Translations under genes and position numbers: made by a program | In this document: positions 34,968-62,511 of the stretch, piece by piece | Position numbering within the stretch: the first letter of the stretch is position 1 | Layout of the letters: every line of letters begins with the position of its first letter | NCBI RefSeq assembly: GCF_024166365.1 | Contig: NC_064834.1 | Location: forward strand, 52,618,001-52,682,000 | Length of the DNA stretch: 64,000 nt | Reading direction: 5' to 3' | Source: Elephas maximus indicus | Taxonomy: Eukaryota; Chordata; Mammalia; Proboscidea; Elephantidae | The notes under the pieces: model-generated | Seen by the model: only the letters and a program-made list of their open reading frames with translations | Databases searched by the model: none | What the model was told of the DNA's origin: nothing

Positions 34968-35091
34968 TACATATGAGTATACTGACTATCCAGATGTTAT
35001 ATACTGTCACATACACTTATTCATGATGTTTTCTGACAGATTTTCACTCATATATACACACAGTGCTCATTTTCCTCCTCCTATGCATATA

Positions 35092-35265
35092 GACGGAAAC
35101 CGTGGTTACACAATGGTTAAGAGCTTAACTGCTAATCAAAAGGTCAGCAGTTCAGATCCACCAGCTGCTCCTTGGAAACCCTATGGGGCAGTTCTACTCA
35201 GTCCTTCGGGGTCACTATGAATTAGAATCAACTCAATGGCAATGGGTTTGGTTTTTGTTCTTGGT
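35092..35265 (+). repeat. AfroSINE
   Basis: It runs 'gacggaaaccgtggttacac', 'aatggttaagagcttaactg', 'ctccttggaaaccctatggg' and 'gaattagaatcaactcaatg' in consensus order, ending in a T/G-rich tail. Confidence 0.9.
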
Positions 35266-35277
35266 CGTGCACATAGT

Positions 35278-35560
35278 TAAGGAGCTCTGGTGGCGTGGTG
35301 GTTAAGTGCTTGGCTGCCAACTGAAAGGTTGGTGGTTCAAATCCACCAGCCACTCCTTGAGAGAAAGATGTGGCAGTCTGCTTCTGTAAAGATTACCCAC
35401 TGCCATTGAGTAGATTCCTACTTACAGCAACCCTATAGGACAGAGTAGAACTGCTCTGTAGGTTTCCGAAGCTGTAAATCTTACCAGAAGCAGACTGTAA
35501 ATATTACAGCCTTGGAAACCCTATAAGGCAGTCAACTCCACGGCGACAAATTTGAGGACA
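35278..35560. repeat. AfroSINE with an internal inverted AfroSINE segment
   Basis: The forward head (35280-35398) includes 'agatgtggcagtctgcttct'. It is followed by a reversed segment, about 35400-35495, with 'tataggacagagtagaactg' and 'accagaagcagactg', and then forward tail sequence. 'cagtctgcttctg' and its complement can form a stem. Confidence 0.75.
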
Positions 35561-36659
35561 AGTTATGCATATAGTCACATATACACCAGTAGATGCACAC
35601 ATTCCTGCTCCCACACAACCCTGTCCACTTCTTGGCCCCTGCTCTATATGATGACTTCAGCAGATGCCTAAGCTCTGGTCATCTGCCTCAGGACTGAGGA
35701 GGGAGTTCCGGGTGGAGGCTTGCTGTCCCCTCCCAGGAAGGAGTAGGGCCTGGGGAGGTGGAGCCCTTTTCTTTGGACTCCAGGGAAGTGAGATTCTGGA
35801 GCAGCTGCCAGAGGTGAGGGTGGGGCCTTTGGCTTGAAGAATTTGTTGGAGGAGGCCCTTCTATCTTCATACTCTCGGGGTTACTTTGGGAAACTCGCTA
35901 ACACTGGAAGGTTTCATAGAGGTTGGCAGTGGGGCAGGGACTTTGTAGGCTTCTTTAGGCCTGATTGGGTATGGGGAGGCTAGGAGTTGTCATGGAAACA
36001 AGTGTGAGCCTGCATCCACCTCTGGGAGGCAAGAGACCCCAGAGGGCACCTGTGGGCTCCCTAAGAACTCTGGGTTTCTTGTTTGGCAGGCTCCACCCTT
36101 GCTGCCTCTCTGTCTAGGAGAAACTGAGGTCCAGCTGGGGGAGGCTGGGCACTGCCTGGCCTTGGCTGTTTGTTCTCTAATTACCATCTGAGTTGCTTAT
36201 GGTGTCCCTGAGGTTGTCTTTGCCCAGACTGCCCTGTAATGAGGTTACCTGTCCCAGGGGACTAGGGACCTGTGCTGGGAGCTTGTAGGGAGGGCTTCTT
36301 CCTTGAGCCCTGGCCCCTATGTGGGGGTATGGGTTTGGGCTTGGGCCTTGACCTGGGCCTTTGCTGCTAAGGGGCCCTGCATGGAACCACCCAGGCTTCC
36401 CATCTTCCTCATCATCTCTGCTCAGTGGACTCAATCCTCACCCCTGTCCAGATAAAGTTTGCAGTGATCTGAGGCCCAGGGAGAATTGAGGTTCATGCCA
36501 ATGCATTAAAGGGGAGCTTTGGTCGGGGATCAGGGCTTGTTATTGGTTGCGCCGTTTGGCCTGGGACAAGGGCTCAGGAGAGGGCTTCAGACCCTGGTAT
36601 AGGGAGGGGGCTCAAGGTTAATGTAGGGAGGGACTCTGATACCATGACCCTGCTCACAG

Positions 36660-36701
36660 GTTGCCCCGGAGGCCCTTGGCCAGGCCTGAGCCTCTGCTAC
36701 C
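36660..36701 (+). other. LZTS2: LZTS2 5'UTR part of the first coding exon
   Basis: The acceptor CTCACAG ends at 36659, leaving 42 untranslated bases before the ATG at 36702. Confidence 0.85.
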
Positions 36702-39700
36702 ATGGCTATTGTGCAGACTCTGCCGGTGCCACTGGAGCCCACCCCTGAGGCCGCCACTGCCCCACAAACTCCAGCCATGGGCAGCGTGAGCAGCCTCATC
36801 TCAGGCCGTCCCTGCCCAGGGGGGCCAGCTCCTCCCCGCCACCACGGCCCCCCTGGTCCCACCTTCTTCCGCCAGCAAGATGGTCTGCTACGGGGTGGCT
36901 ATGGGGCACAGGAGCCACTATGCCCAGATGTACCCCCCAGGAAGGCTGTCCCTGGCACGAGTTTCACCTATATCAATGAGGACTTCCGGACAGAGTCACC
37001 CCCCAGCCCCAGCAGTGATGTTGAGGATGCGCGAGAGCAGCGGGCACACAATGCCCACCTCCGTGGCCCCCCGCCAAAGCTCGTCCCTGTCTCTGGAAAG
37101 CTGGAGAAGGTGAGGACCAGCCCTTCCTGTGGGGCAGGGTGGAGACAGGAGTCCCCTGGGGAAGCTGGAATTTGGAGGCCTGTTTGGAGGAAAGAGTGTG
37201 GCCTACAGATTCACCAGACTTGGGTTCTAACCCCAGCTCTGCCTCGTTGTAGCTGTATAACCTCAGGAAAGTTGCTTACCCTCTCTAAGCCTTTGTTCCA
37301 GTATCTGTAAACTGGTGATAATAGGTCAGCCTGAGTAAGGTTGTTCTAAGAATTAAACAATGTATGTAAAGTGCACAGTGTAGCGCTTCGCACACAGCAT
37401 GTACTCAATAAATGTTAGCTGCTTAAATCACTGTTATTACAACTATGTGTTTGACTTTGGGCAAGGCCTTTAGCCTTGCTGAGCCTCCATTTCCTCATCT
37501 GTAATATGGGGATAGTGGTATTTTGCTTGAATGGCTGTTGTAATGATTAGAGATGAACCTTTTTAAAATTGCTTGACAAAAAGCTGACACTCAGTAGGCC
37601 CTCAGCTGATAGTAAACCAAAAACCAAACCCGTTGCTGTCGAGTTGTAGAGACCCTACAGGACAGAGTAGAACTGCCCCATTGTGTTTCCAAGGAGCAGC
37701 TGATGGATTCGAACTGTCAACCTTTTGGTTAGCAGTTGAGCTCTTAACCACTGCCCTACCAGGTGATGTTTGCAATTGCTATTAATGTGTGGGGATTGGG
37801 ACCCCAGGTGGGAGGACAGGGACTATGATAAGGGCTTGGAAAGACTGGGCAGCTCATCCCCAGTGTTACATGGCTACCTCATTTCAGAACATGGAGAAAA
37901 TCCTGATCCGCCCAACAGCCTTCAAGCCAGTGCTGCCCAAACCTCGAGGGGCACCATCCCTACCTAGCTTCCTGGGTCCTCGGGCCTCTGGGCTGTCTGG
38001 GAGCCAAGGGAGCCTGACACAGCTGTTTGGGGGCCCTGCCTCCTCCTCCTCCTCTTCCTCTTCCTCGGCTGCCGACAAGCCCCTGGCACTGAGTGGCTGG
38101 GCCAGCGGCTGCCCGTCCGGAACACTGTCCGACTCTGGCCGAAACTCATTGTCCAGCCTGCCCACCTACAGCACCGGGGGTGCTGAGGCGGCCACCAACT
38201 CTCCAGGTGGACACCTGCCCTCCCACGGCCCTGGGCGGGGGCCACTGTCTGGGCCAGCCCGAGGGGCCCCTGCTGGGCCCTCCCATTCAGACAGTGGTCG
38301 GTCCTCCTCCAGCAAGAGCACGGGCTCCTTGGGGGGCCGCATGGCTGGGGGCCTCTTGGGCAGCGGTCCCCGGGCCTCCCCTGACAGTAGTTCCTGTGGG
38401 GAGCGCTCCCCACCACCCCCGCCCCCTCCACCGCCTTCTGATGAGGCCCTGCTGCACTGTGTCCTGGAAGGAAAGCTCCGTGATCGCGATCGCGAGGCAG
38501 AGTTGCAGCAGCTGCGGGACAGTCTGGATGAGAGCGAGGTAACCGTGTGCCAGGTGCGGTCAGCGGTGATCGTGAGGGGTGGCGTGGCAGAGCAGCGGAG
38601 GTGCTGGGAATGAATACAAGGAGCATTTCCATGGGTGCTGGGGGGGGTTGTTGGGCAGCTGTTGTGACCCCACCCCCACCCCAGCTGTCTGACCTTACCT
38701 GTAAAGTGGTAAGGCGTTAGGTTGCATGGATTCAAATCCAGCACCACCATTCACTATCTGTTGGGCTTGACCAAGCCACTTAGCCTTACTGAGCCTCAGT
38801 TTCCTCATCTATAAATGGGGTATTTCTGGCTTCATAGGATTGTTATGAAGATTAAATAAGGCAAATGGTATAAAGTGCTTAGAATGATGCCTGGCAGCTA
38901 AGAAGTGCTGTATTAAGCGTCTGCTAATTAATAGTATTGTTGTTATTTCTATTATTATTATAAAAGGTAGTTATTATTGCCATAGTTTTTATTAATAGGA
39001 TTGACCCTCCCTGAGCTCAGGCCAGGGGCCCATCAGAGCAGTCAGTGAGTGGGGTGTTGGGGCAGACAGAATCGAGGTCTGGGGAGCCGTCCAGGACCCA
39101 GGTCTGCCTTCTCACCCACAGGCGTATGAGGATCGGCAGCGGCACTGGCAGCGGGAGCGCGAGGCCCTGCGAGAGGACTCTGCGGCCCAGGCACAGCAGG
39201 CAGCACAGCGGGCACAGCGGGCCCAGCAGCTGCTACAGCTGCAGGTGTTCCAGCTGCAGCAGGAGAAGCGGCAGTTGCAGGATGACTTTGCGCAGCTGCT
39301 GCAGGAGCGCGAGCAGCTGGAACGGCGCTGTGCCACCTTCGAGCGGGAGCAGCGGGAGCTCGGGCCACGGCTGGAGGAGACCAAGTGGGAGGTGGGCCAG
39401 ATTGGGAGGAATAGGGAGCAGGGGCACAAAGGTCACACACCCCCTCAGCCTGCCACCACAGAAGACCTCCCCTTCCTCCCTCTGTGTGAAGAGGACTTTC
39501 TGGGTGGAGGTCTCCTCATGGGTCTGGTCTAGCACCTAGATCCATGTCCTAGCTACCTCCTAACTGATAACAATGTAATGCTTGCTTCATACTGGGCGCT
39601 ATTCTAAGCATGTTACCTGGGATGCTTCATTTAATCCTTACAACAACCCTATGAGGTGGGTGCTCTTAATAACTGCATTTTAATAGATGAAGAAACAGGC

Positions 39701-40839
39701 CCAGAAAGGCTAGAGTCCAAAATCACACCTAGCAAGTGGCCAAGCTGAGATTTGAACCCAGGCAGTTTGGCTCTGATCTCTGCGCTCCTAACCAGTACAC
39801 TGTACCGCCTCTCAACCAGCAATGTGGTCACTGCCCTCACTTGCTCCCACCCCTGCAACTCTTGCCACCCCAGTCCTCAGGCAGGGCTAGGCAGTGCAGT
39901 GTTTGCACAGTGTGTCATGATTTAAAGACATTAGTGTTGAAGGACAAAGATCTGGATCTATTCTCTAGGTCAGCCATTTACTAGCTATATGACCTTGGAC
40001 ATGTTACTATACTTGCCTCAGTGTCTGCATCTGTAAAATGGGATAATGATTGAACCTCCTCGTCCCCAAATTCCCAGCATGATGCTCAGGGCCTGATCCT
40101 CAGGGAGATCCCTTCTCACCATCGTTCCTGACCACCTCCTCCTCCCCCAACCCAGGTGTGCCAGAAATCAGGCGAGATCTCTCTGCTGAAGCAGCAGCTG
40201 AAGGAGTCTCAGGCAGAGCTGGTACAGAAGGGCAGTGAGCTGGTGGCCCTGCGGGTCGCACTGCGAGAGACCCGTGCTGCACTGCGGGTCAGTGAGGGCC
40301 GGGCACGGGGCCTCCAGGAAGCAGCCCGGGCACGGGAGCTGGAGCTGGAAGCCTGTTCCCAGGAGCTACAACGACATCGCCAGGAAGCAGAGCGTCTGCG
40401 GGAGAAAGCTGGGCAGTTGGATGCTGAGGTGGCCGGACTCCGGGACCCCCCCGTGCCACCTGCCACTGCTGACCCCTTCCTCCTGGCAGAGAGTGATGAG
40501 GCCAAGGCACAGCGGGCAGCAGCTGGGGTAGGGGGCAGCCTGCGGGCCCAGGTGGAGCGGCTGCGGGCAGAGCTGCAGCAGGAGCGGCGGCGGGGCGAGG
40601 AGCAGCGGGACAACTTCGAGGGGGAGCGACAGGCCTGGCAGGCAGAGAAGGAGCAGGTGATCCGCTACCAGAAGCAGCTGCAGCACAACTACATCCAGAT
40701 GTACCGGCGCAACCGGCAGCTGGAACAGGAGCTGCAGCAGCTCAGTCTGGAGCTGGAGGCCCGGGAGCTCGCTGACCTGGGGCTGGCCGAGCCAGCCCCC
40801 TGCATCTGCCTGGAGGAGATCACCGCTACTGAAATCTAG
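36702..40839 (+). CDS. LZTS2: Leucine zipper putative tumor suppressor 2 (675 aa)
   Basis: Exons: 36702-37109, 37888-38553, 39122-39391, 40156-40839. All are GT-AG and each is a whole number of codons, giving 675 aa (human about 669). It starts MAIVQTLPVPLEPTPEAATA and ends LEEITATEI. The first half is low-complexity with serine runs and a proline run. From about residue 335 it is a long heptad-rich coiled coil rich in Q, E, R and L, covering the Fez1/LZTS domain. LZTS2 binds beta-catenin and promotes its nuclear export, and restrains katanin-dependent microtubule severing at the midbody. The C-terminal TEI resembles a PDZ ligand, as in other LZTS proteins. A two-residue repeat, RDRDRE, replaces RDRE of the human protein. 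The neighbour PDZD7 is convergent. Confidence 0.97.
37200..37425 (+). repeat. MIR SINE
   Basis: It shows 'cttgggttctaaccccagct', 'ataacctcaggaaagttgct' and 'gtactcaataaatgttagct', spanning head to 3' end. Confidence 0.88.
37440..37605 (+). repeat. MIR SINE
   Basis: It shows 'gactttgggcaaggccttta', 'gagcctccatttcctcatct' and 'cactcagtaggccctcagct'. The head is missing. Confidence 0.8.
37613..37762 (-). repeat. AfroSINE
   Basis: It is reversed: 'aaccaaacccgttgctgtcg', 'ctacaggacagagtagaact', 'ttttggttagcagttgagct'. A short internal deletion removes the usual GATTCCGACTCATAG block. Confidence 0.9.
38554..39121 (+). other. LZTS2: LZTS2 intron with a MIR
   Basis: A forward MIR at about 38715-38925 is the only recognised element. 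Confidence 0.75.
38715..38925 (+). repeat. MIR SINE
   Basis: It shows 'ggattcaaatccagcaccac', 'ctcagtttcctcatctataa' and 'taaagtgcttagaatgatgc', near full length. Confidence 0.88.
39575..39835 (-). repeat. MIR SINE
   Basis: It is reversed and almost complete: 'gctattctaagcatgttacc', 'tttaatccttacaacaaccc', 'gatttgaacccaggcagttt', 'ctaaccagtacactgtaccg'. It lies in the last LZTS2 intron. Confidence 0.9.
39920..40075 (+). repeat. MIR SINE
   Basis: It shows 'ctagctatatgaccttggac', 'gttactatacttgcctcagt' and 'ctgcatctgtaaaatgggat'. It lies beside the reversed MIR in the same intron and lacks its 3' end. Confidence 0.8.
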
Positions 40840-41371
40840 GGCCCTTGGCATCCAACCCTGCAGGGAGCTCTGCTGAAGGGTGGCAGCAACCTCCTATTCA
40901 CTCAGGCCCCTACGTCCGCTGAGGGCCCCAGAGCGACTTGCCCCTGGGATCCAGGCCTCTGGGGTGCTGCCAGGAAGTTGGGGTAGCCCTGTGGCTTGGA
41001 GGAGCAAGATCAGACCCCTTGAAGGTCCCTGCATTTATTGTCACCCAGAGGCTCCTTCTCAGTCTACCTGTTTCACTCCCTAACTGCTACCAATGTCACT
41101 GTCAACTCCAGTCACCCCCAGATACTCACGAGCCAACCCCAGCCAGGAGAGCTGGAAAGAGGAGGGGACTCCCTCATCTCTGCATTCTTCCCTATCCCAA
41201 GCCAGAGAGACCCAGACGGCGCCAGCTGCTCCAGATGTGCCTGCCTCCACCCTGCCCACGTTGGGGGACAGGGCTGGGACTGGGGTTCGGTCCCCGAGTT
41301 CCAGCTCTGCAGCCTCTCTCATGGGGTGAGGGGCTGTAGTCAGACCAAAGGAAGAACTCAGAAATGTCTTG

Positions 41372-41377
41372 TTTATT
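41372..41377 (-). terminator. PDZD7: Candidate PDZD7 poly(A) signal inside the LZTS2 3'UTR
   Basis: TTTATT on the plus strand is AATAAA on the minus strand, and it is the first canonical signal I found downstream of the PDZD7 stop. The two 3'UTRs would overlap by roughly 150 bases, similar to the human arrangement as I recall it. Confidence 0.5.
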
Positions 41378-41482
41378 TGTGTTTGTGACCAAGTGGCCCC
41401 TTTCAACACCCTGGTTTATGGCCTCGTTTTCACTTGTATATTTTTCACACTGTAAATTTCTTGTACAAACCCAAAGAAAAAA

Positions 41483-41488
41483 ATTAAA
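41483..41488 (+). terminator. LZTS2: LZTS2 poly(A) signal ATTAAA
   Basis: ATTAAA is followed at once by a long T-run. It lies about 640 bases after the stop, downstream of a conserved-looking 'ttgtatatttttcacactgt' segment. Confidence 0.75.
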
Positions 41489-42276
41489 ATTTTTTTTTTT
41501 TGTTTTTAAAAAAAAGTGAATGTGCTGGATAAAGATTGTAGAACTTATTTGACCTTCTTTCTTCCCTTACCCCTCAAAGGTCTTATGGGAAGAGAGGCAA
41601 ATCCAGTAGAAAGTCAGAGGTGCTGGTGGACTACAACATGAAGTGGTCTCATGGCTTGAGGGACTAGAAGAGGCTTCCATCCTATCCCTCAACATTGAAT
41701 GGTGCTTGGGGCTGGGGGGTGGATGGCCTTATCTGAGAGTCCATGTCCCTCAGTGCTTGGGGAACCAAATGGGGACATCATGAGAAAGTGGCTCCAATCC
41801 CAAGCTTCAGACCTTGGGTTTCGGGACCCCCTTCCTGTCTTGGGAGGCTGGGGTGGGGAGGTGAGCACAGGTGACAGTCTATCCAGTAGCACCTTGTCCT
41901 TGAACACCAAGTTTATCTGAAAAAGGCAGAACCTTAGTGACAACTGAAGAGGGAGGAAAGTGTGACGATCAGAGCAATCTGTGGACCTCTGGGAGCAGGA
42001 GTCCTGAGCAGGTCAGGAGGAAAGGCCCAGGAGACCGCCAGAGTCTAGGGGTCAGGGGATGGGTCATGGGATAAGTCAGAAGAGTCTTAGTATCAAGCCT
42101 GGAGTTGAAGACCAGATGGACTGAAGGTCAGCAGGAGGAGCCTGGCAACAGGGGGTGTGGTCTGGGTCAGTGGGTGGGGTCTGGGTGTTGGTGAGAAGGG
42201 CATCAGTGAGGGGGATCTTGGCGTTGACCGGAGGTTCTGGGAGCCAGTGGAAGGGGAATGGGCTAGCATCAGGGGA

Positions 42277-59004
<16,728 letters not shown>

Positions 59005-61260
59005 GGAGGCGGGACAGCGGCGGGGCCCTACACGTCCAGAAGGAACCTGCTGGCCCTTGAGAGGAGGGCCCCAAGTACTGGGCGGGCCATGAGTCTTCTG
59101 TGCCGGGCTGGGGTCTCAGTGACGCGGAGGCCCTCACTGCCTGCCTCTCAGTAGTGTGTGCTCCAAGCCTGGGCAGAACAGGAACTGGGAAGGGGATGTG
59201 AGCGCTGCCCCGCTGCCCCCAGAACTTGCACTCCTCTCCCCGGTGTGAGCATCCTGCCCTCCTATGTCTTAGACCCTCATCTTGCCCACCCCTGGTCAGA
59301 GAACTGTCTGGTCCAGGCACCATCGCGACTTTCGGAGCCATTTAGCCAACAGGGCAGGTGGGAGGATCTTGTTCACCCCTGATTCGGCTCGCATCTGAGT
59401 CATCTACTCCCCTCCCCATTCCTTGTAGAGGCCGAGAGAGTGGAGATGCGATTATGGCGGGCCCGGGGCTTCAAGCAGTGTGAGAGACATGGGAGTTGAG
59501 GGCCATCCCCTACACTCCCACTCCTGTGTAGGGTTAGGTGACCAGATCCCAGGTCTCGGCCCTCGAGGGCAGGCCTTCAGGACCTGGGACAGCCGCTGCC
59601 AAGAGCCCTAGAGATCCCTTGGCCCCCAGAGATCCCCGGGGCCCCAGACTGCTGATCCCTATTCCAAGATGCTGCACGGGCCTCTCCCAGGCTAGGGAGG
59701 AGAAGCTGCTGGCGAGGGCACAACACAACGCCCGGAGCAAAACCCGGGGCCAAGGCCCCAGAGCAGCTTTGGGGACCCAGAAAGCAGCGCTCCATCCCTG
59801 GCTCGGTCCTCCCGGCCCCCCACCTCTCGGGCTTGGCCCCCCTCACCTGCTTGCGTGTCCGGCCGCCTCGGGGCCCTGCCCACCCAGGGGCGCAAGCGAC
59901 TGCAGCAGCTGGGTGGGGACCCCGCCCCCTCACCTCAGAGGCTGCAGGAAGAGGGCTGGCCTGGGCAGCCGCGGGCTTCCATTGGTTTGTGAGGGCGCCA
60001 GTCACTCTCTCCGCACCTCCCTGGGGCGCCCAGAACTGTCGCTTGTCACCCCAGCTGGGCCGCTGACTCCCCGCCCCGCCGCACTCCGCCAGCGTACAGC
60101 TTGGGTTCGGCTCTTCCCCTCCCTCTACACATTCAGGGCAGAACCAGGTCTTCTCCAGGTCAAGCCGCCTACCCGGGTTCCTGGTATTGTCGCCCCTCTG
60201 CGGTCACCCCTGAAGCTTCAGTAACGGAATACCACCCGGGCAGAGAGGGGCTTGAACCTGCAGCCGGCTGGAGGGAGACTGGAGCCTGAGTGTGCAGCAG
60301 CTGCGCTCTGTATGGTGGCTGGGAGAGCTGTGAGTGTGTGTGTATGTGTGTGTGTGTAGGTGGGTGGATGGCTGAGTGTCTCCTTCACTGGCATACTCTT
60401 CCCCTGACACCAGAAGGAGTCTCTCTGGCCACTCAGCTCTGAAAAGATCCCAGGGTGGGGCAGCTGGTCCCAGGACACCAGGAGGAGGGAGAATCCGGAT
60501 TCACTTGCTTGAACGCAGGCAGAGGTTCCTTGAACCTCTGTTCCTCCGTGCCCCAGGGTAGGGTCTGGGACTAAGCTCTGTGGTTCTTAGCCTGGGGACA
60601 CAGTGAAGCTAGGGGTTATAAAGGAGGAGCAGAGAGGGAACTGTGGAAGAGGAAAGGGCTGGAGACATAGAAAGGGCACCGGCATGACAGGAGCAGGACT
60701 GTGAATGGGGTGGAAACGCCAAGGGTCTGCAACAGCCGTTCGTGAGTGCTCGGGTAGGAGGCTAGGGGGCCAGGCCGGCTGTGGCCACTGCCAAGACAGC
60801 CTTCGAATAAACAAACCAGGTGGTAACCCCAGTTTCTCCGGACGCACCATCAGCGGACCACCCCTCCACTCCGCCCGCCTGCGCCCTGCGAGCTTTCTCT
60901 CAGGGCCCCTAGACCCCTTGCTGCAGGGGCCGGGTGCCTCTGGAGGACCTCCAGGGAGCTGCAAGCAGAGCGCAGCGCAGGCGGCTCCTCCCCTCCTCTT
61001 TCTGGCTGGGGGCCCGTCAGGACTGATCCCACTCTCGGATTGGCTCTGGAAGGCAGAGTAGGGCCGGGTTCCAGAGGCCCCGCAACCCGGGCTAGGGGCG
61101 TCGTCCCAAATGACACCCACGGCCCCTAGGCTCTGCCAATCCCGGCACCCAGCGGATGGACGCGCCCGAGGAGTCCGCGCCCCTCCCTGCTGGTTAACGT
61201 CACGCGTGACGTCCCGCGTGGAGGCTGAGAGGGCCGGGGCAACCAGCGGAGAGGAAGGCG
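59005..61260. other. PDZD7-SFXN3 divergent intergenic region
   Basis: No gene or mobile element is recognised. CpG density is high at about 59570-60080 and again from 60840. A GT run lies at 60333-60358. The PDZD7 leader and start site are likely in here but could not be fixed. CCATTGG at about 59979-59985 is a CCAAT-type site. Confidence 0.55.
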
Positions 61261-61330
61261 GGTCTGAGAGCTGCAGAGACCCGGAGCCCAGAAAACGGTG
61301 AGTGCTCGCAATTCCGGGCGGGGCTCCTGG
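61080..61330 (+). promoter_or_regulatory. SFXN3: SFXN3 CpG-rich promoter and first non-coding exon
   Basis: A CpG-rich block ends in the donor AAAACG|GTGAGTG after 61297. I take the preceding bases as the untranslated first exon. A 16-base perfect palindrome, ACGTCACGCGTGACGT (61197-61212), contains two CRE/ATF half-sites facing each other, about 85 bases before the donor. Confidence 0.65.
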
Positions 61331-62508
61331 CCCGGGACCTGGAGTCCGGGGAGTCCAGGGTTGAAGGCTGGAGGTTCGAGCGCGAGGCCTGCCTTAATGG
61401 ATGCTCAGTTCTGTGGGTTCAGCAGTTTCGGCTCTGGAGAGCGCGGGGGTGGGGGGCAGGAGGAGAGATGGGCAGTGGGGAGGAATGTTAGGGTGGGGCT
61501 TAGCGCGGTCACGTGCTCACGTGTCCCTAGCCGGTGGATATGCATTTTGTGTCTGTGTGTGCGTGTGTAAGCAACCGTCTTTGTGGGCCAGTGTGAACAG
61601 GGCTTGCCCACTTTACTTGTCTGTGTAGGGCGTGCATGGGTGTCTTTGTGTGTGGGTATGTGAGTGTGAGAGAGAGCCCAGGGTGTGCCTGCCTGAGGGA
61701 GAGGAAATGTGGCTGGAGAGGATTAGTCAGTCGTTCTGTAGGATTTTGCCCCACACAGCCAGATGGCTGCTCCAGGCTTTCCTCTGCTCGCAGTGCGGAG
61801 AGGGCATCTACTGAGTCCTCCTTCTTTCCAGATGGGGTGCGTCTGGGAGAGGTGGTGGGTGTGCCAACCCTGGCCTGCCACGGAACAGGGGGAGCCTTGG
61901 GCCATTCTGTGTGGGTTGGGAAAGATGGGTCTGGGGAGAGAACATGTACATGCCTGCACATGCACACAGCTGGCATCAGAGTCCCCCATTTCAGATCTGG
62001 GACAGATCAACCCGTGGGTGGCCAATGAGTCCTCGTTCTCCACCAGTAAAAGGGTAGGGTGTGGGATGGCTTTGTATCTAGGTCTCAGGGCAGCTGGGGC
62101 CTAAAGCTGTCCATGAACATGGGTGTATACTGCATATAATATGCATGTTTGGGCATCCAGAGCACATGTGAGTAGACAGATGTTTCGAGGTTAGTTGCTT
62201 CTCAGGCATCAGTCACACTCATGAAAATGCACACCAGGCCAGAGGACAAAGAAATCAGTTTTCCAGGCTCTGTTCTTCCCTTCCTCCCGGTCCAGTGACT
62301 GCAGGTGTCTCCAGTGACTCCTGGGCCAGGGCACTGCTAAGGAAACAGCTCCTCCCGCTATCCTTGCTTACCTATCTGGAGTGACCTTGAGTTCTTGGAT
62401 GGATTAGCCTTAGGTTCAGAGACCAGGGCAGGGCCTCCAAAGGCTCCCCTAGATGGAGCCCTTGGATCCCCTCCTTGGAGCCCTCTGATCCTTGTCCCTG
62501 CCCTGCAG
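61298..62508 (+). other. SFXN3: SFXN3 first intron
   Basis: It has GT-rich stretches at 61545-61680 but no recognised mobile element or exon. Confidence 0.6.
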
Positions 62509-62511
62509 AAA

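Larger units (their letters stand above)
30306..36659 (+). other. LZTS2: LZTS2 leader intron(s)
   Basis: The interval contains a second CpG-rich leader exon (ending 33040), a GT-rich degenerate tract (31790-32170) and an AfroSINE cluster (34416-35560). The remaining stretches, 30310-31780 and 33050-34200, are GC-rich without a supported exon. 35570-36659 has no recognised element. Confidence 0.7.
37110..37887 (+). other. LZTS2: LZTS2 intron with two MIRs and an AfroSINE
   Basis: Two forward MIRs (about 37200-37425 and 37440-37605) and a reversed AfroSINE (37613-37762) fill almost the whole intron. Confidence 0.85.
40840..41510 (+). other. LZTS2: LZTS2 3'UTR
   Basis: It runs from the stop at 40837-40839 to the ATTAAA signal at 41483-41488. 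Its last part also carries the likely PDZD7 3' end on the other strand. Confidence 0.8.

Noticed and set aside
34575-35265. tRNA genes
   Set aside because: The AfroSINE heads keep A- and B-box-like sequence, but lack a full cloverleaf and continue into SINE bodies.
38538-38553. Alternative LZTS2 donor GAG|GTAACC
   Set aside because: Skips five codons (VTVCQ) that correspond to human ATMCQ. The donor after 38553 gives the human-like junction CQ-AYE.
59538-60224. Plus-strand open frame of 228 codons between PDZD7 and SFXN3
   Set aside because: GC-rich promoter region, biased composition, no family resemblance. A leader exon of PDZD7 is more likely here.
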